Below are positions 23,063 to 45,800 of a stretch of DNA of 64,000 nucleotides, one piece after another. Origin of the DNA: Trichoplax sp. H2 (lineage: Eukaryota > Placozoa > Uniplacotomia > Trichoplacea); NCBI GenBank assembly GCA_003344405.1, contig NOWV01000267.1, positions 1 through 64,000 of the forward strand, given 5' to 3'. The number at the start of each line of letters is the position of its first letter. Position 1 is the first letter of the stretch. The notes beneath the pieces were generated by a model that was not told the DNA's origin, ran no database searches, and was given only the letters and a program-made list of their open reading frames with translations. The translations under genes and the position numbers were made by a program.

Positions 23063-24357
23063 TGTACAGTAATGGTGGATTCGATTTATTACTCTATATT
23101 TAAGTATAATCAACATGTGGAACCGAAAACAAAAAACCATTAGTAATTTCGATATTGCAAGTGATCGGATTCCTCTCGGACTTCATTCAATGGCTTTTGT
23201 GCGATATCTTTACCTGATATTGTTATGTACACTGTATGATATGTGCTATATTTGGTATAGTATTCCTGTGATGATGACAGTTAGTGTACTATAAAGGTGT
23301 ACATCGTAGATGTACAACATGAAATACTTACGGCTTATATACTACTTGGATATCATACTACCCGGTAACAAGGACTTTTTAGGGAAAATTCGAATTTTCT
23401 CTTAAAAGTCCTTGCCGGTAACCGCAGTTAATACACGTGCAGTTTTTGACCATGTATCGTCATTGATTGTAAGAATGTGATGCGTACGTTATAAAATTTA
23501 CAATTAAGATTAAACACAATAAATGCTTCGATGTACATATGACATATACTACACAGGCTTATGAGGTATGCTTCGACTTGTACAACTTTAAGTAATCTTA
23601 AATAATCAAGTTTCTATATTTTGTTAAAAGAGTGATCGAAATCAAATCGTATTAATGCGATAGCACGTGTATCACACTGTCAGTATATACCGTGGAATTT
23701 CTACGAGTTTTGCTAGCGTTAACCTATACATATATAATAGCAATACAGTACTTTCAACGGACTAGTATATACGTCTCGGCAGTAATAAGCAATTCCGTAG
23801 TGACAAATAATGACCACGTAGATATGAATCACAGTTAATTACCGCTTCGTTGAACTTTGCGTGGTACTGCAATTTTGCATTATTTAGCTGCCTATGAACT
23901 GTGATAACCCTCTCAGTGAAGCGATAGGACGTTAAACTAGTGATTACTGTTGCCTGTGTTATCCATCGAAATCAGTGTAAAATCCTTATCATATTTAGTT
24001 TCCACGTTAGCATAGAATTGATCCCATTTTAATATCTTAGCCGATCACTGTGTAAGTTAACATGGTGCATACCTAATCTACCCATAGCTTCATCACAACT
24101 AACCCAGATCCACAATTCATGATATCATCGACTACTGTTACTGTTGGTTATAATTAGCAATTAAAAAATACTGTAGTATCTGGTTCAAAACTACATATTA
24201 AAAATAATTGTCTACAATTTTATTTATAGCAATTGCATATTTTTTCCAAAGTCAGTTTGATGGAATAAGCGTACACGTGAGCATCTATATTGATAAAAAT
24301 TGAATGATAGGAATTTGATAAGCAAGTCATTGATTTCAGTATCTTTAGAGCCAGCAA
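23063..24357. other. Intergenic, EIF2B4-AK2 (convergent 3' ends)
   Basis: Shared 3' space. AATAAA at 23518-23523 is a candidate EIF2B4 polyadenylation signal. A long palindrome lies at 23370-23413 (separate entry). No gene seen. Confidence 0.5.
23370..23413. repeat. 44-bp near-perfect palindrome
   Basis: The block starts AAGGACTTTTTAGGGAAAATT, turns over at TTCGAA and ends AAAAGTCCTT, with only a few arm mismatches. GGTAAC-like bases flank it on both sides (CCGGTAAC before, GCCGGTAACC after), but as a direct repeat, not an inverted one, which is what a target-site duplication around a tiny inserted hairpin would look like. It lies ~310 bp past the EIF2B4 stop. Confidence 0.75.
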
Positions 24358-27186
<2,829 letters not shown>

Positions 27187-27342
27187 TCTTGCGATCAATT
27201 GCGAGAACGATGGTAGTAAGCGGGCGTAAGTAACGCGATGCGGTAGTGGATTAGTAGGGTACAACGGTGACCCCGACCCCGAGGGGTGTTGTGTCGTTTT
27301 GGTGACATTCCTTTTGTTGCGAGCTTGGTTACTAACGGCCAT
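27187..27342 (-). CDS. Possible N-terminal extension of AK2
   Basis: The AK2 exon-1 frame stays open for 52 more codons to an ATG at 27342. The extension contains no Asp or Glu, has many Arg/Lys/Ser/Thr and ends in a helix-prone stretch (ARLLPSFSQLIAR), as a mitochondrial presequence would. Human AK2 has no such extension. It could equally be translated-looking 5' UTR with AK2 starting at 27186. Confidence 0.35.
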
Positions 27343-27429
27343 CTTATGTATCCATGGATGGTATATTCCTTGAAATAGGGTACGCTACTTTGATCACGGA
27401 ATTCAATTATGCGCGAAATTAATGTCACT

Positions 27430-29248
27430 CATCTCGGAGTCGACGCAGTACAGTACAGATTCTACTTTTACTACTGCAAAGTCAGAGCCTTACAGTTTGT
27501 ACCGTGTACAGTTCAGTACAGTTTGTACTGTAGCTTCCGGTGACTAATCACTCCTGACTACAGTCTCTACCCTACAGTACTTTAATATTGTACTGTACAG
27601 TCGACATGTGTCGTGCTTGCCTTCCATCCATCTGTAAGGCCAAAATCGGGCGGCCAAGAGACCGCCGGCCCCACCCGGCTATCCAAATTTCTTTCTCTCA
27701 TCTGGAATTAATCATGTTGCCGGCAACGCTAAAGCCTGTTCAATTTTATTATTGATTGATTTGTAAAGTAATAAGTACAAGTTGTACAACCGCATAAGTA
27801 TGCCAAATAGAACGAGTAAGGGTTGGACTAGTAATGTAACATCATTGATTGAAACCCGTTCCAATAGACAACCTTGAGCTTCGTTGATGTTCGTGTCTCA
27901 ACGATATTGATTGCTAGCCTAGATGTAATATTACATTCGACTCAATTTATTAATGTGGCGATTTTCTCAAGCTAAATATTCTTGCTTTTTAAAAATCAGT
28001 TGCTTATCATACATGAAGAGAACATAAATGTCCACTGTATGATATCGTCAATGCAATCCATTGGGTAGTAGATAGGATATACGTAGGTGTTCGCTTTCTA
28101 CTTCTTACCCGCCATGTTCATAGGTTTTCAAGGGTTGTTTACAGTTTATTGCAGTAAGTTGGAACACTTCCGGTAACATGCATCTTTCCATTTAGAATAC
28201 TGCATTAAGTCACGCTATTTCTTATACGCTACAGTATGAAGAGTGAGTCAACAGCAGTGAGCAGGACTATGTCCACATGGACATTAGGCTTTCGCCACAT
28301 CACTATTGGCCTGATCAGCCACGTAGCTATTAGCCTGGTTAGCCACGTAGCCATTAGCCTAGTTCGCCACGTAGCCATTAGTCTAGTTAGCCAAGTAACC
28401 ACTTCGTCCCTACTCTACCTGGCCAGTTTCGTTTTATACACTGCCAACAAAATCTCCCCCATACCTACTCAAAATATTACAAGTCAATGCTACCTTATAT
28501 ACTTGTATTTTGGACTTGTAGATAGATGGAATGCATGAATTTTTATAAATATGGATGGTGGAAAAGATTAGGTCATAAGGTCGTTGTAGAATCATGCAGC
28601 TGCTAGAGCACACATGCGCAGTACGGTAGGATGCCGTGCCATTATTTTTGCTATCGATTACATATATCAAGGTAGAGGATAGGAAGGTGTGCACAATAGG
28701 TGTCGTTGATCGTTAAGGTGTCCCAGAAGACGACATTTATTTTACACACTGGGTAGAATTACTACCCTTTGCTTTAGCTCAAACTCAAGTCTACTATACT
28801 TCACTGTTCTCAAAGTGCCCAGCCCTTTCAATTGTAAGCGAAAGTAATGTCACTACTCACGATACAGTAAAGCATAGATAAAACAGGACGTCGTTAATCG
28901 CCTGGTAGTCGGATAGGGAAATACTGGACGAGTGGACATAAAGAAGAAGAAGAGATCATATATAAATTAATTATTATTTATCAATCAATCAATCGAAGGG
29001 AGAAGAATTTTATCTATTACCCATCGACCAAATCTCCTTCATTTATTGGCTGTACAACACCAATCAGTTTAGCCTATCTAGGTTAAGGTAATATAAGATA
29101 AATCGACCGATCGATTTTTTGAAGCCCAGTGGTCACCGACGGAAGAAGATTCCTTGACCATCGCAGGATCCAAGAAGTCCAAGTTGATATTGTTGTTGTG
29201 GCACATTTCAATCCATGGTAGAGGAAGAAGACGTTGAAAACGAGCAAA
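27430..29248. other. Intergenic, AK2-GGT (divergent promoters)
   Basis: About 1.8 kb. The first 170 bp (27440-27610) are crowded with GTAC/GTACAGTAC palindromic words, like the region upstream of MRPS28. A 24-bp tandem array sits at 28293-28400. Otherwise unique AT-rich sequence without a gene. Confidence 0.5.
28293..28400. repeat. 24-bp tandem array (about 4.5 copies)
   Basis: Consensus GCCACGTAGCCATTAGCCTAG, with the last three complete copies differing at one or two bases and the first more diverged. The period is 24 bp, so an open frame passes through it and gives SHVAISLV-type octapeptide repeats, but there is no gene context for translation. Confidence 0.85.
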
Positions 29249-35330
<6,082 letters not shown>

Positions 35331-36840
35331 TGAATAGCCTAGTAGAGTTAGCTAATAAGGGAATTTATTTTCCTTTTTCTGTTATGATGTACAAGTAAAA
35401 TTGGACTTCAACTCGGCACACTGCTTTATACCTAATATTACGTTTGTTGTGTTCAGTGGATAATAATTGTTTTTTATCGAAAATCTAACATACTAGATTA
35501 AGATACTTTTCTCCATTGCAGTATCAATCCAATAGATGGAGATTATTCACTAAAATGTATGGAACGTCGAGTTGTTATTAATAATTATAATCATAGTTAC
35601 ATGATTAATGTTAGCGTAGGTTTATCTAGTGGATCGTCAATTTGAAATTGAGAAAATTATAATATTTAGAAATTACGACGGTGTCTTCATTTTGCCTATT
35701 CTTTGGCGTTTTATTGATAAATATTAATTATTGTTACTTCTACGGCAAATTATACCAGCCTTAATATTTATTTAGGTATAATTACTAAGAAATTTTTTAC
35801 GTGGTACTAACAACGTTACAGTCTTCCAAGAATACTGCATATTCGTGCTTGGTAGCGTTTATTATTGTAGCTAAGTTTACATTAACATTGTTGGATGCCA
35901 AAAAATGTTGTTCTATGATCACTATGTGCATGTATTCTACTTAAGCAGTGTCTGGGTGTAACGAATTTTATCACGGACTGTTGATGTATTTATGATGTAA
36001 ATATTTGGGTCAGATACGGTCTATTTTTAAGAGTATCGCGCACGCTGTGTAACACGATATATTAGGTTAGCCGTAATACAGTAATTATGTAAATTGACTA
36101 TACTAACTAACTAACTAGCCAACTAACTATTCATTCAGTATCGCATCTTTTATTTCCTGGAAATTCCAGTATAAGATGAAACAAGGATTATGTCTTGTTA
36201 TTGATTTATTTATTATGTTAAAGACTTATCCGATTAAAGTATATGAAAATATATTATTTTACGAAAATGTTGTATAGGGTGAAATTTTCTGCTGGCTGTA
36301 TGAAAAATAAGAGTAGCCATGGTGGGTAATTAAATACATAATTTTAGGGTAAGTATAGATGAAATCCAAAGAACGATGATATATTAACAAACGATTATTA
36401 ATAGGTTATGAATTAGATAAAAAGCTAGATAAATGACATGCATGTTTCATCGATAGGTGACAAACTGGATATGCTGTTTTACAGGGTATAAATCGCAATT
36501 ATGAGTACACATTTAGGCTCTCAAACATAATTATCATACCGTATAGCCTTCAGCGTTTTCGCTTGACATCATTAATAAAAAAATATTGTTGAAACGAATC
36601 AGGAGACTAATAATTCTTAAATACAAGATTTATATAGAAAGAGTAAGTTCAACATAGTAATGGTAGAATAGCATATAACTTATACAGTTTAAATTTATGC
36701 GATTAAAGGTATTTATAGATGACTAGAAACAATTTCACATGTTTTATACTTTACTATACAAAGTTGTCAAATTATTCTAATTATTAGCTCGTACGAGTGA
36801 TCGCATTATTAGCGATAATGATTATATCCATAGCAGAGAG
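35331..36840. other. Intergenic, GGT-SNX17 (convergent 3' ends)
   Basis: 3' UTRs of two convergent genes; includes a short ACTAACTAACTAACTAGCC-like simple repeat around 36100-36130. No gene seen. Confidence 0.5.
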
Positions 36841-39800
36841 TTATAAATCATCATCTCCGATTACATTAACATCTTCAAAAATTTCGTTTTGAACAACTTC
36901 TTCATTCTTGTTGGTATTGCGTTGTAACATTCCTTGAAACTTACTCTGTTGATAGTTAAAATTAATTTATTTCATAGGATTGCAAGGATAATAAGGTTAC
37001 TGTAATACTGTAGAATATTGATGAAGACACTACTTACTGAGAACTTTTTCATTGCATTTCCTGATCGCAAGACAAAATTACCAGAAGACTGTACATGTAA
37101 TATAGATTAAATTGTATAAGCAACGACGAATACTTAAAAGCATAGCAGAATGAATTTTGAAAATGAAATGGAGTGAAAATCTACTTTATTTACCTCAATC
37201 GAGTCAGAAAATGCTGCATTAGTGGAACGTTGTGAGGCACTTGCTATTGTCTGTATGATGTTATAAACAATATTAAAAATTGGGAAGATGTTTCGCATTA
37301 TTCTATATTTGTGATTTAGGGTTACTTTACTCGTATTCCTAAATAGCTTTGAGGTATTACAAGATAGCCATTGATAGAATTTATACGTATTCTTATTATT
37401 GTAACTAGAGAGCTACAGACCTCTACAGATCCTGATGAAATAGAAGATTCTGTTATGGTTCTGCGGCGGCCAGCTGGTGTTCGGGTTGATTGATTTCGTC
37501 TACCTCGAACGTGTTCTTGTGCCATATCTTTAAGGCACATGCTCATAAATATGGCCTTGAGACATTCAGAATAAGTAAAATCATCAGATCTTTATTAAAA
37601 TATTTCAATATGAACACTAAAATAATGAAACATTACACCGTAGATCTCGTTCCGAGCTTAGTTAATTGATTAGTCATAGATAACAAATATATAATAGGTA
37701 TTTTATTCTAATATTCTTTCCAACATTAAGCTAAAAAGTTCTACGGATTATTTCATCGATGGCTGAGCTGGTGCTACTTTATTTTATATCCGTATACAAT
37801 TTTGTCAGTTCAATATCGGGACAAAATATGAATAATGTTCATTGCACGTTTTATAAGTTTTGCTAAAGATATCCAGACACTTTTTTCCCGAAATGCCTTA
37901 CAATCGGTACTATCTAGTATTTGAATTGGTTAACTTTTAAGCATTTACTATGGGTATCTATGCTCATTAGATATAATCCGTATAGTAGAAGAAAACGTAA
38001 TCAATCAAATCGCGTAAGTATAGTTTTAAACTGAATTTATTTTTCAAATGTTTATTAAAAAGTTTTAGGTTAATTGCTGCGCATAATACTGATGGTTAAA
38101 AGCTAGTATAATTCATTTTAGGTTCTATACGTATTTATTTCGACATCTAGCCTTGATATCCTTTCTAATACTATAGTTGAAACTCCTTGCATGCTATTCT
38201 ATGTACGATCGAGGTAAAGTATTAAATTAAGCGTATGATAATCATTTACGCACGCATTTGCTTCTATCGCTTGAGCGATTAAATTATTATAACTAGCAAT
38301 CAAAGTTTGAGTAGCGATATACTAAATATTGCACTCATATTGCTAAATACTTTTACTGTAAGAAATTAATTTGGAGATAATATTTAAAATATTTGCGTGT
38401 TTGCTTTTATAGGAATAAAAAAATATCAAATTAGGCATGTACTAATTATTGCACTCGTATTTGTAAATGCTACCACAATATTCTATACCTGGATGATTCA
38501 ATTAATGTAGCAATGATATATCAAAGTAAAATACTAAAATTAGACATAGGAGTATACAGACTATTATACTAGTATAAATATAAGATTATGATATCATAAT
38601 ATTGGGTGATTAAGTTAATATTGCTGTGATTTATTAAGGTAAAATATTAAATTTGGCGAGTATCAACTTTTTAGTCTTAAATGCGTGTAAACCATAACAT
38701 ATACTGTTATATTTTTACTACTGCAATTTTCTTAATTGTTATATGTAGACATACCTGCGAAGAAGCAATCGATATCCATTGCAATTTTTCTTTACTCATA
38801 AGATATTCGAATGATAACATGAATAAATATTCGTCGCTATTTTCCTCACGCTAAGTATGATTGACATTTAAAAAAATTGATATGATTAGACAATTATATT
38901 AAAATCGTTCGATTCTTTCGTAATCTATTAAACTATAATTAATTAAAGAAATTGTTTTTTAAATCTAACCTTAGCCACAGTTTTCCAGCATTTCATCCGT
39001 GTTAACTTAAATGAGCCAGCTTTAACCTTCCCCTTGTAATTGTAAATTATAAAAAGGAATAGAGGAATTCGTTTTTACTCTAATTTTCATTCTATCAGAC
39101 AATTATATCCTTGTAACTATTTAAGTATTTATCGAATAATATAGTCCTATGACCAGATACTATACGTACTTCTTCTAGAAATACTTTAATATTAAGTGCC
39201 ATATCCCCAATGGAAACTAAGACTTTTGTATTTTCTTTAGGATAATCACATGTGCACATTTCAAAGACGATATAGCCATAGTTATATTGCCGTTTTGCTA
39301 GTTGAATATACTGAAATTTCATCGAATGAAAGAGATTAGTTTGACTGTGAAGATTGGGCAATTAATTATAATTTATTAAGTTTAACTAGAGATAATATTT
39401 CCACCTCCTTCTTTTCTTTTTTCTCTATTAATTCTGCTAACTTTGCTTTAGTATTTTGTGATGCGGATATCCAACCTCGCTTAACTTCATCAACAATCTA
39501 TATATTCAATTTACGTAGCACAGAAACAACATTATGAATCAAATAGATCCTCTGGTTGTGGTATTGTGGAATTGAATAGCAGTTTAATTTACTTGCAAAT
39601 GGAGCAGATTCAAGCCAATCTCGGTTTCCATTAAAAGATCGTCATATTTCGTAGACCAATAGCTAAGAAAGTAAAAATAATGAATAAATTAGTAAAAACT
39701 ATTATGACGGGTAAATTATCATGACAAATTGAATGTAGTCAAGCCGAAGCTAATGGCACAATAAAATCTTGTGCAAGATTGCAGGAATTCTACCTGGTCA

Positions 39801-42800
39801 ATAAAGAAAAGGAAGAGAAAAGGAAAAATGGACAAAATGAATTAACAAACGGACTGATTTTATTCCCAAAGCTACATCAAGTCTTTTAAGTTTGATCTTG
39901 AGTAAACCGTTTATGAAATAGGTAGCATTTCCATGTCAGTAGATGATACAGTAAGGATTTTAACAGCCAGAATCATGATCGATATGAAGGTTTGAATATC
40001 TGATCCTGTCGTTATTATTGGGAATCACGCATACTAGGGTACGGTAAAATACAATGATTCTTCGATGCTGGAGAAATTTAAATTCGTACAACTACAAATG
40101 GAAAGGATAGCTACTCTAGCAATGCAATCAATTATACAATCGGCAAAAGAGAAATGAAATAAGGTGATCTAGCTATCCATTGAATCAATACTTATCCAAT
40201 GTATTTTTGAATTTATAAGGGTACTCGTAACCTCTCAAGAATGTACAGTACAGTAAACAATATCATAATGACGGGATTATTCCTGGAAGTCAATAAGATT
40301 AGAAAGTCTTTCCCAACTTTAACTTACCATTTTCGTATGACAATGTGTAAATTAGAATCATCGTTGGCGATAGAAAGATAGGGAGATTCAAAATTTTGTA
40401 ACTTGCGAACAACTTGGCAAAAGAATAATAATCAGCATGATTAGTCCTCAAGAAAGTAATCCGAACCATAACTAAAAGATCTATTCATGCTTGCCTATTG
40501 ATAATGGTGAACATAGCATAGCGCAATCACTTATTAAAATTAATATAGTGATCTATAATTTTATTTTCGCTTGCAATATTAGAAATAGTCTTTCTACTTG
40601 ATGGTAATTAAAAGTTAGAAACGTAATATAAAGATAGATAGTTATCCTGACTTTATGAATTAATTCTTCTACATGATCTATCTAGTATATAGAGTTCAAT
40701 TTTGCTACAATAATTATGGTTGAACAAAAGTAATTCTTGAGTGATTTATAAGTTTGAGGGGGAAATAGGTGAATACGACTACTGTGAGCAGAGAATAAGT
40801 CTATTAAGGTCTATTAACAACTTGGTTATGGACTTAATAGATAACATTAGGATAGTTGACGATAAAATAAGCAATTGAAAGCCATCATTGGCTTGCTATA
40901 ATTCATCATAATGATAACTAAAATACGAGCAGGAGTCTAATAGCAAGGAAAGTAGATATGATAATATTATATTATGTTAATAAAGTAGTAGAGATTGTCG
41001 AATCTACGTACTGGTTGTAGTGTTTTCTTTTTTCTGGACAATATAAAGTCCGAAATAGTAGACCAGTTCTGCCGGAAGTTCCAATTGTGATACCACTGCC
41101 TATAATACAAATTATTGAATGGCATGATTTGCTGATATAAGAAGAAAAATAATTTATCCAGCTACTCTAACTTAGAGGTTAATCTCCCTTCTCTATGTAG
41201 TGAGATTGTACTGTAGAAGATCTATTTTCCAATTCCTTACCGATATTTTTTTGTTGAAAAAAAAACAATATATAAAAGCTATACTTAACTACTTAACTTC
41301 GACGCTAATCTCTATTAGATATAGCGAAATTGCATAGTCTAAGATATCATTTCTACCGTAAATTAGCTAAATCTCATTCTTTTATATCATTATGATGATA
41401 AAACTTTCAATAGGCTGGAAGAGCGTTTGATAGATCAAAAGCTCTTTCTAAAAAGTAAAGTAATGATGAATGTATTTATTTCTTACCTCTAAGGCATCGT
41501 CTGTAAAGCTATCTGATGAAATATTGATGACAACTTTGTGGCCATTTAATAAATAAATATCTAACTCGACATTCTCAACTTCCTTTCCAGATGAGACCTT
41601 GACAATATGAGATTAAAAATGATTAACGATGGTGCTTTGATGAAGACCTATCCAACACGGAAATTCTAGCTAGTCTAGTCTGAATCCGATCGGTATTTAG
41701 TTATTATAATATTGAATTTGTAACGAATAACGTTATGAAAATTTACATAAACGTAGTTAATGTGTAGTTTTGATAGTCATGGTATCACGAATATAATTGG
41801 ATCTACCTATAAGCATACATTTACATATAATTAATACGTAGTGCTATCGTCATATTAAGATTCAGCACGGTAACTTCACACGGTGTCATGTAGATTAATA
41901 TATATTTAGAGATAGTCCATATAAGATATCTATTCTTTATACAGCAATGAATTGGACACTGGACAGTACTTTGATGTTTAACTAGTTCAATAAAGTTATG
42001 CTCATCCATAACAGAATTTTGATATGAATATCAATGATAGCCACATAAAATTGCAGTCCATAACCATAATAAGAACAGAACTATAAAACCTTTAATTTGT
42101 GGATGTTATTGAACAATTATAATAATTAGAATACTAGCGTTACTAATCGGTGCATGATGTAGCTCATAAGCGTATTACAATAATCTATAGTGGCAGGCAC
42201 CACTATTAGCTTGATCATTAGGAGTCACCAATTACTACCGTGGCTGTCGGTTATATCTTTTAATTCATTAACGCAATAGTCACATAATAAATTCTCCTTT
42301 CAAATTAAAATATAACTTACTTGCTGGAAAGTTACAAGATGGCGATTGAATATGCCGTCATTAATAATTCTCTTTCTTTGAGTTACTGTAAGAAAGAAAT
42401 GTATGTTGGTAAGAAATTAGCAGTCTCATTAAATCAGATAGCATGCGCTATATAAAAAAGTAGAGATAGCTCAAATCAGCAGTCTTATAAATCAGATAGT
42501 ATACGCCAATCAGAAATGTAGATATAGCTCGAATCAGCTGTCTTATAAAATCAGATAGCATGCTCTATTTAGAAAAGTAGATATGCCTCAAATCAACAGT
42601 CATATTAAGTCGGATAGTATACGCTATATAGTAGATATGACTCAATTATGAGTAAAAGTCTTATTGTATATAACGTTTATGAGGGAATGATTGGAGTCGT
42701 CTAGGCGATATGAAATTAAATGTTTAAACGATTTTGCAAAGATATTGATCCCATTCCCCTTCTACTTCCAGTGCTATTATTCCTTTGCATGCTATCAGTA

Positions 42801-45800
42801 TCCAGAACTGATTTCTACCGATCGACTTTAGTGCACTAATTCTATGCTATTTCATTTAATCTTTCTTAAACGTTCTAGTCTAGTATTTATTTCCTCTATG
42901 GTTAGAGAGATTCTCCTAGATAACTCACAAATCAATTTAAAGCCAATATTACTTTTTTAACTTACTCGTTTGCAGATATTTTTCCAATTGTTCCCGCCTT
43001 TGATCCGTCTGAGCAGCTGACAAGGTAAACAATTTTTTGGGTGGAAATTGCCCTACCACTTTAAAACCATATTTCTTTTTTAGCTGTAAGAATAAAGATG
43101 ATTCATTCATTCATTTATTACTTATTTTCTTTCTGGTAGAAATAGACGATATTAAAATAGGCATCTAGAATCATAAGAATATTGACCATTTCTGGTAACA
43201 ATAATTTACTTGTCATTCATTTTTCTGTGATTATTATGCACAAGAAAGGACATAGTTGAAAATGCTCTACTTTCGCAGCTACAGTTGATTTATGATTTAT
43301 TTTTCTATACTTAGTACGCACTAGGGAAGGAGAAAACATGTTCGAAAATGTGCTATTACTGTATAAATAAATGATTTATTTCTACGTTTATTTGTGCATT
43401 GAAAAAGATGTACAGAATCGAAAACGCTCTGTTACTGCAGAATCAAATGAAAAATCGATGAAATATCATTTATTTCCCTGGTTGGTATTTATTGGAGAAG
43501 ATCAATATAGTATGATTGAAAGCACTCTACTACTGCAGAAATACCCAATTGAATCATTATTTCATACGATTATTACGGATTGAAAAAGATGAATATGACT
43601 AAAAATATTTTACACTGTAGAATTGTACTGTATAATTTATCAACTATTTTTGTATGATTATTATACATTGAAAAGGATGAATATGACCGAAAATGCTCTA
43701 CTGTAGAAATTGCTGATTTATCATTTACTTTCTATACTTACTAGCTATACGTGTGCTACTCGTCCTACCAACCAATAATTTATCTCCCTAAATTAATTAT
43801 CTAGCTTAATTTATTCAGTCTAGCTAATGCTAAAGTTCGCATTATTGCCAAATCTATTCTATTGGACTAGTTTGGCATAGTAGAGAAAGATTATACTATA
43901 GTAATGGATTGAGAGAGATCAGCATAACCGAAAATTTTTTACTGCTGTAGAAAATGATAATGTATCGTTTACTTTCTGTACCTCACTTATTATACATTTG
44001 AAACGGATGAATATGATTCAAAATGCTGTAAAATTACAGAATAAGATAATTTATAGTTTATTTTTCATACTTGTTGGGCATTGATAAGACAAACATGATC
44101 GAAAATACTGTACTTGAGCTAAAGTAAATGATTTATCATGTATTACACTGGCTCATATATGTATTTGAAAAAGATAAAAATGATCGGAAATGCTCTACTA
44201 GAATAGAAATAAATGATTTATCGTTTATTTTTTTTAGCTCATTATGCATTGGAAGAAGATAAACATAATCGAAAATGCTGCACTAATGTAGAAATACAGT
44301 AAAATGTACTACATCGTTCATTTCCTATACATATGATGCAAAGAAAAAGATAAATATAATCGAAAATGCACCAATAAAAGTAAGTATAACACTTATTGAT
44401 TTTTTCCTAAATACTAACTACCAGAATTGGTCTAGGTATTGCAATTATAGTGCGTGAAATAATTTTAGTTTAAAGCAATTCATGATATATTTCCTATGTT
44501 TATTATGCTTAGGTAAAATCGAATATGACGAAAAATTCGTTTCCAGGAATGAATTATCGTTTCCTGCCTGAATACTTACTACCAGATTTAGTTTCGTTAC
44601 GGTGATGAGTGTTAGAAATGATATTATTTTACAGTTCTATAAAATTGGCTCTAAGCCAAAAGCATAGAATGACTGCATGTTGTTATTATTCTTATTTGTT
44701 GATCTTTGAACATTCATGACACCTTAATTTAGTTTTAGTTACTTTGGCATTAACCTGACTATCGCGATAATAAAAATGAAACACAACCAAGACTGCTAAT
44801 ATTGAAGGGCTCATTTCTTAAGCTAGTAAATAGCTCTTTTACTCCTATTCAATTTTCAACTTCAATATGGATCGCAAAGCCAGATAAATAGATAATGCAA
44901 TTTGCAACAAATGGAGCAATTTCTTATCATACAAAGTAAAATAATTGACAAAAATGTAACGTTGTTTCCTCGATAGCAAGCTCAAATTTCATCTAGAATT
45001 GATATTGAATCCATCGATCTTCAATTTAATATCATTCATTTTACAATTTAGACTTGCAACGAATAGTTTGCCCTTCAATAAAATGATTACTACCTTGTAT
45101 CACTATTTATGGCAATGGCTTAATGTCGATTTTACCATTAAGGAAGTCAAAAATGTCATTTGATGACTTGATTGCTATTAATTTTATCGTTATTATGAAA
45201 TTTAAACTGGCGCTGATCTTATTTTTGATTTAGTATAGAGTACAGATCGAAATTTTGTTCTTGTTATTTTATGAATGATGTCATTACTTCTGTATGCAGT
45301 TCTAAGATCAACGATTTCATATTTATATTGATAGAGAAGGGGCAAATCAGATATTAAAAATAATGATGACGTCTTTTCAGAGGGCGTCAATATTATCATA
45401 CCCAAATCGATACACAATATTCTGGCACAAATAGACTGATTATTATCCGATAAGAATATCTCAGGTACGTACAGGACATCAGTTCTAATAATAGCATTAA
45501 AAAATAGCATTCTTGACGATTACTGTGAATGTAATGGCTTTTACTACTGCTATGAAATCTAGCTATCAATGATGTAGGCATTAGGCATGTATAGGACATT
45601 GGTTCTACTGCTAATGGCGTAAAGAAATAACATTCTCAAGAATTACTATGTAGCAACTTTTATTGCTGCTATGGAATCGAACTAAAATATCTCAGGTATG
45701 TATACAATATCAGTTCTACTACTAAGGACGTGAAGAAATAGCATTCTCGATAAGTAATGCAACTATCGTAGCTTTTATTGCTGCTATGAAATTTAATGAT

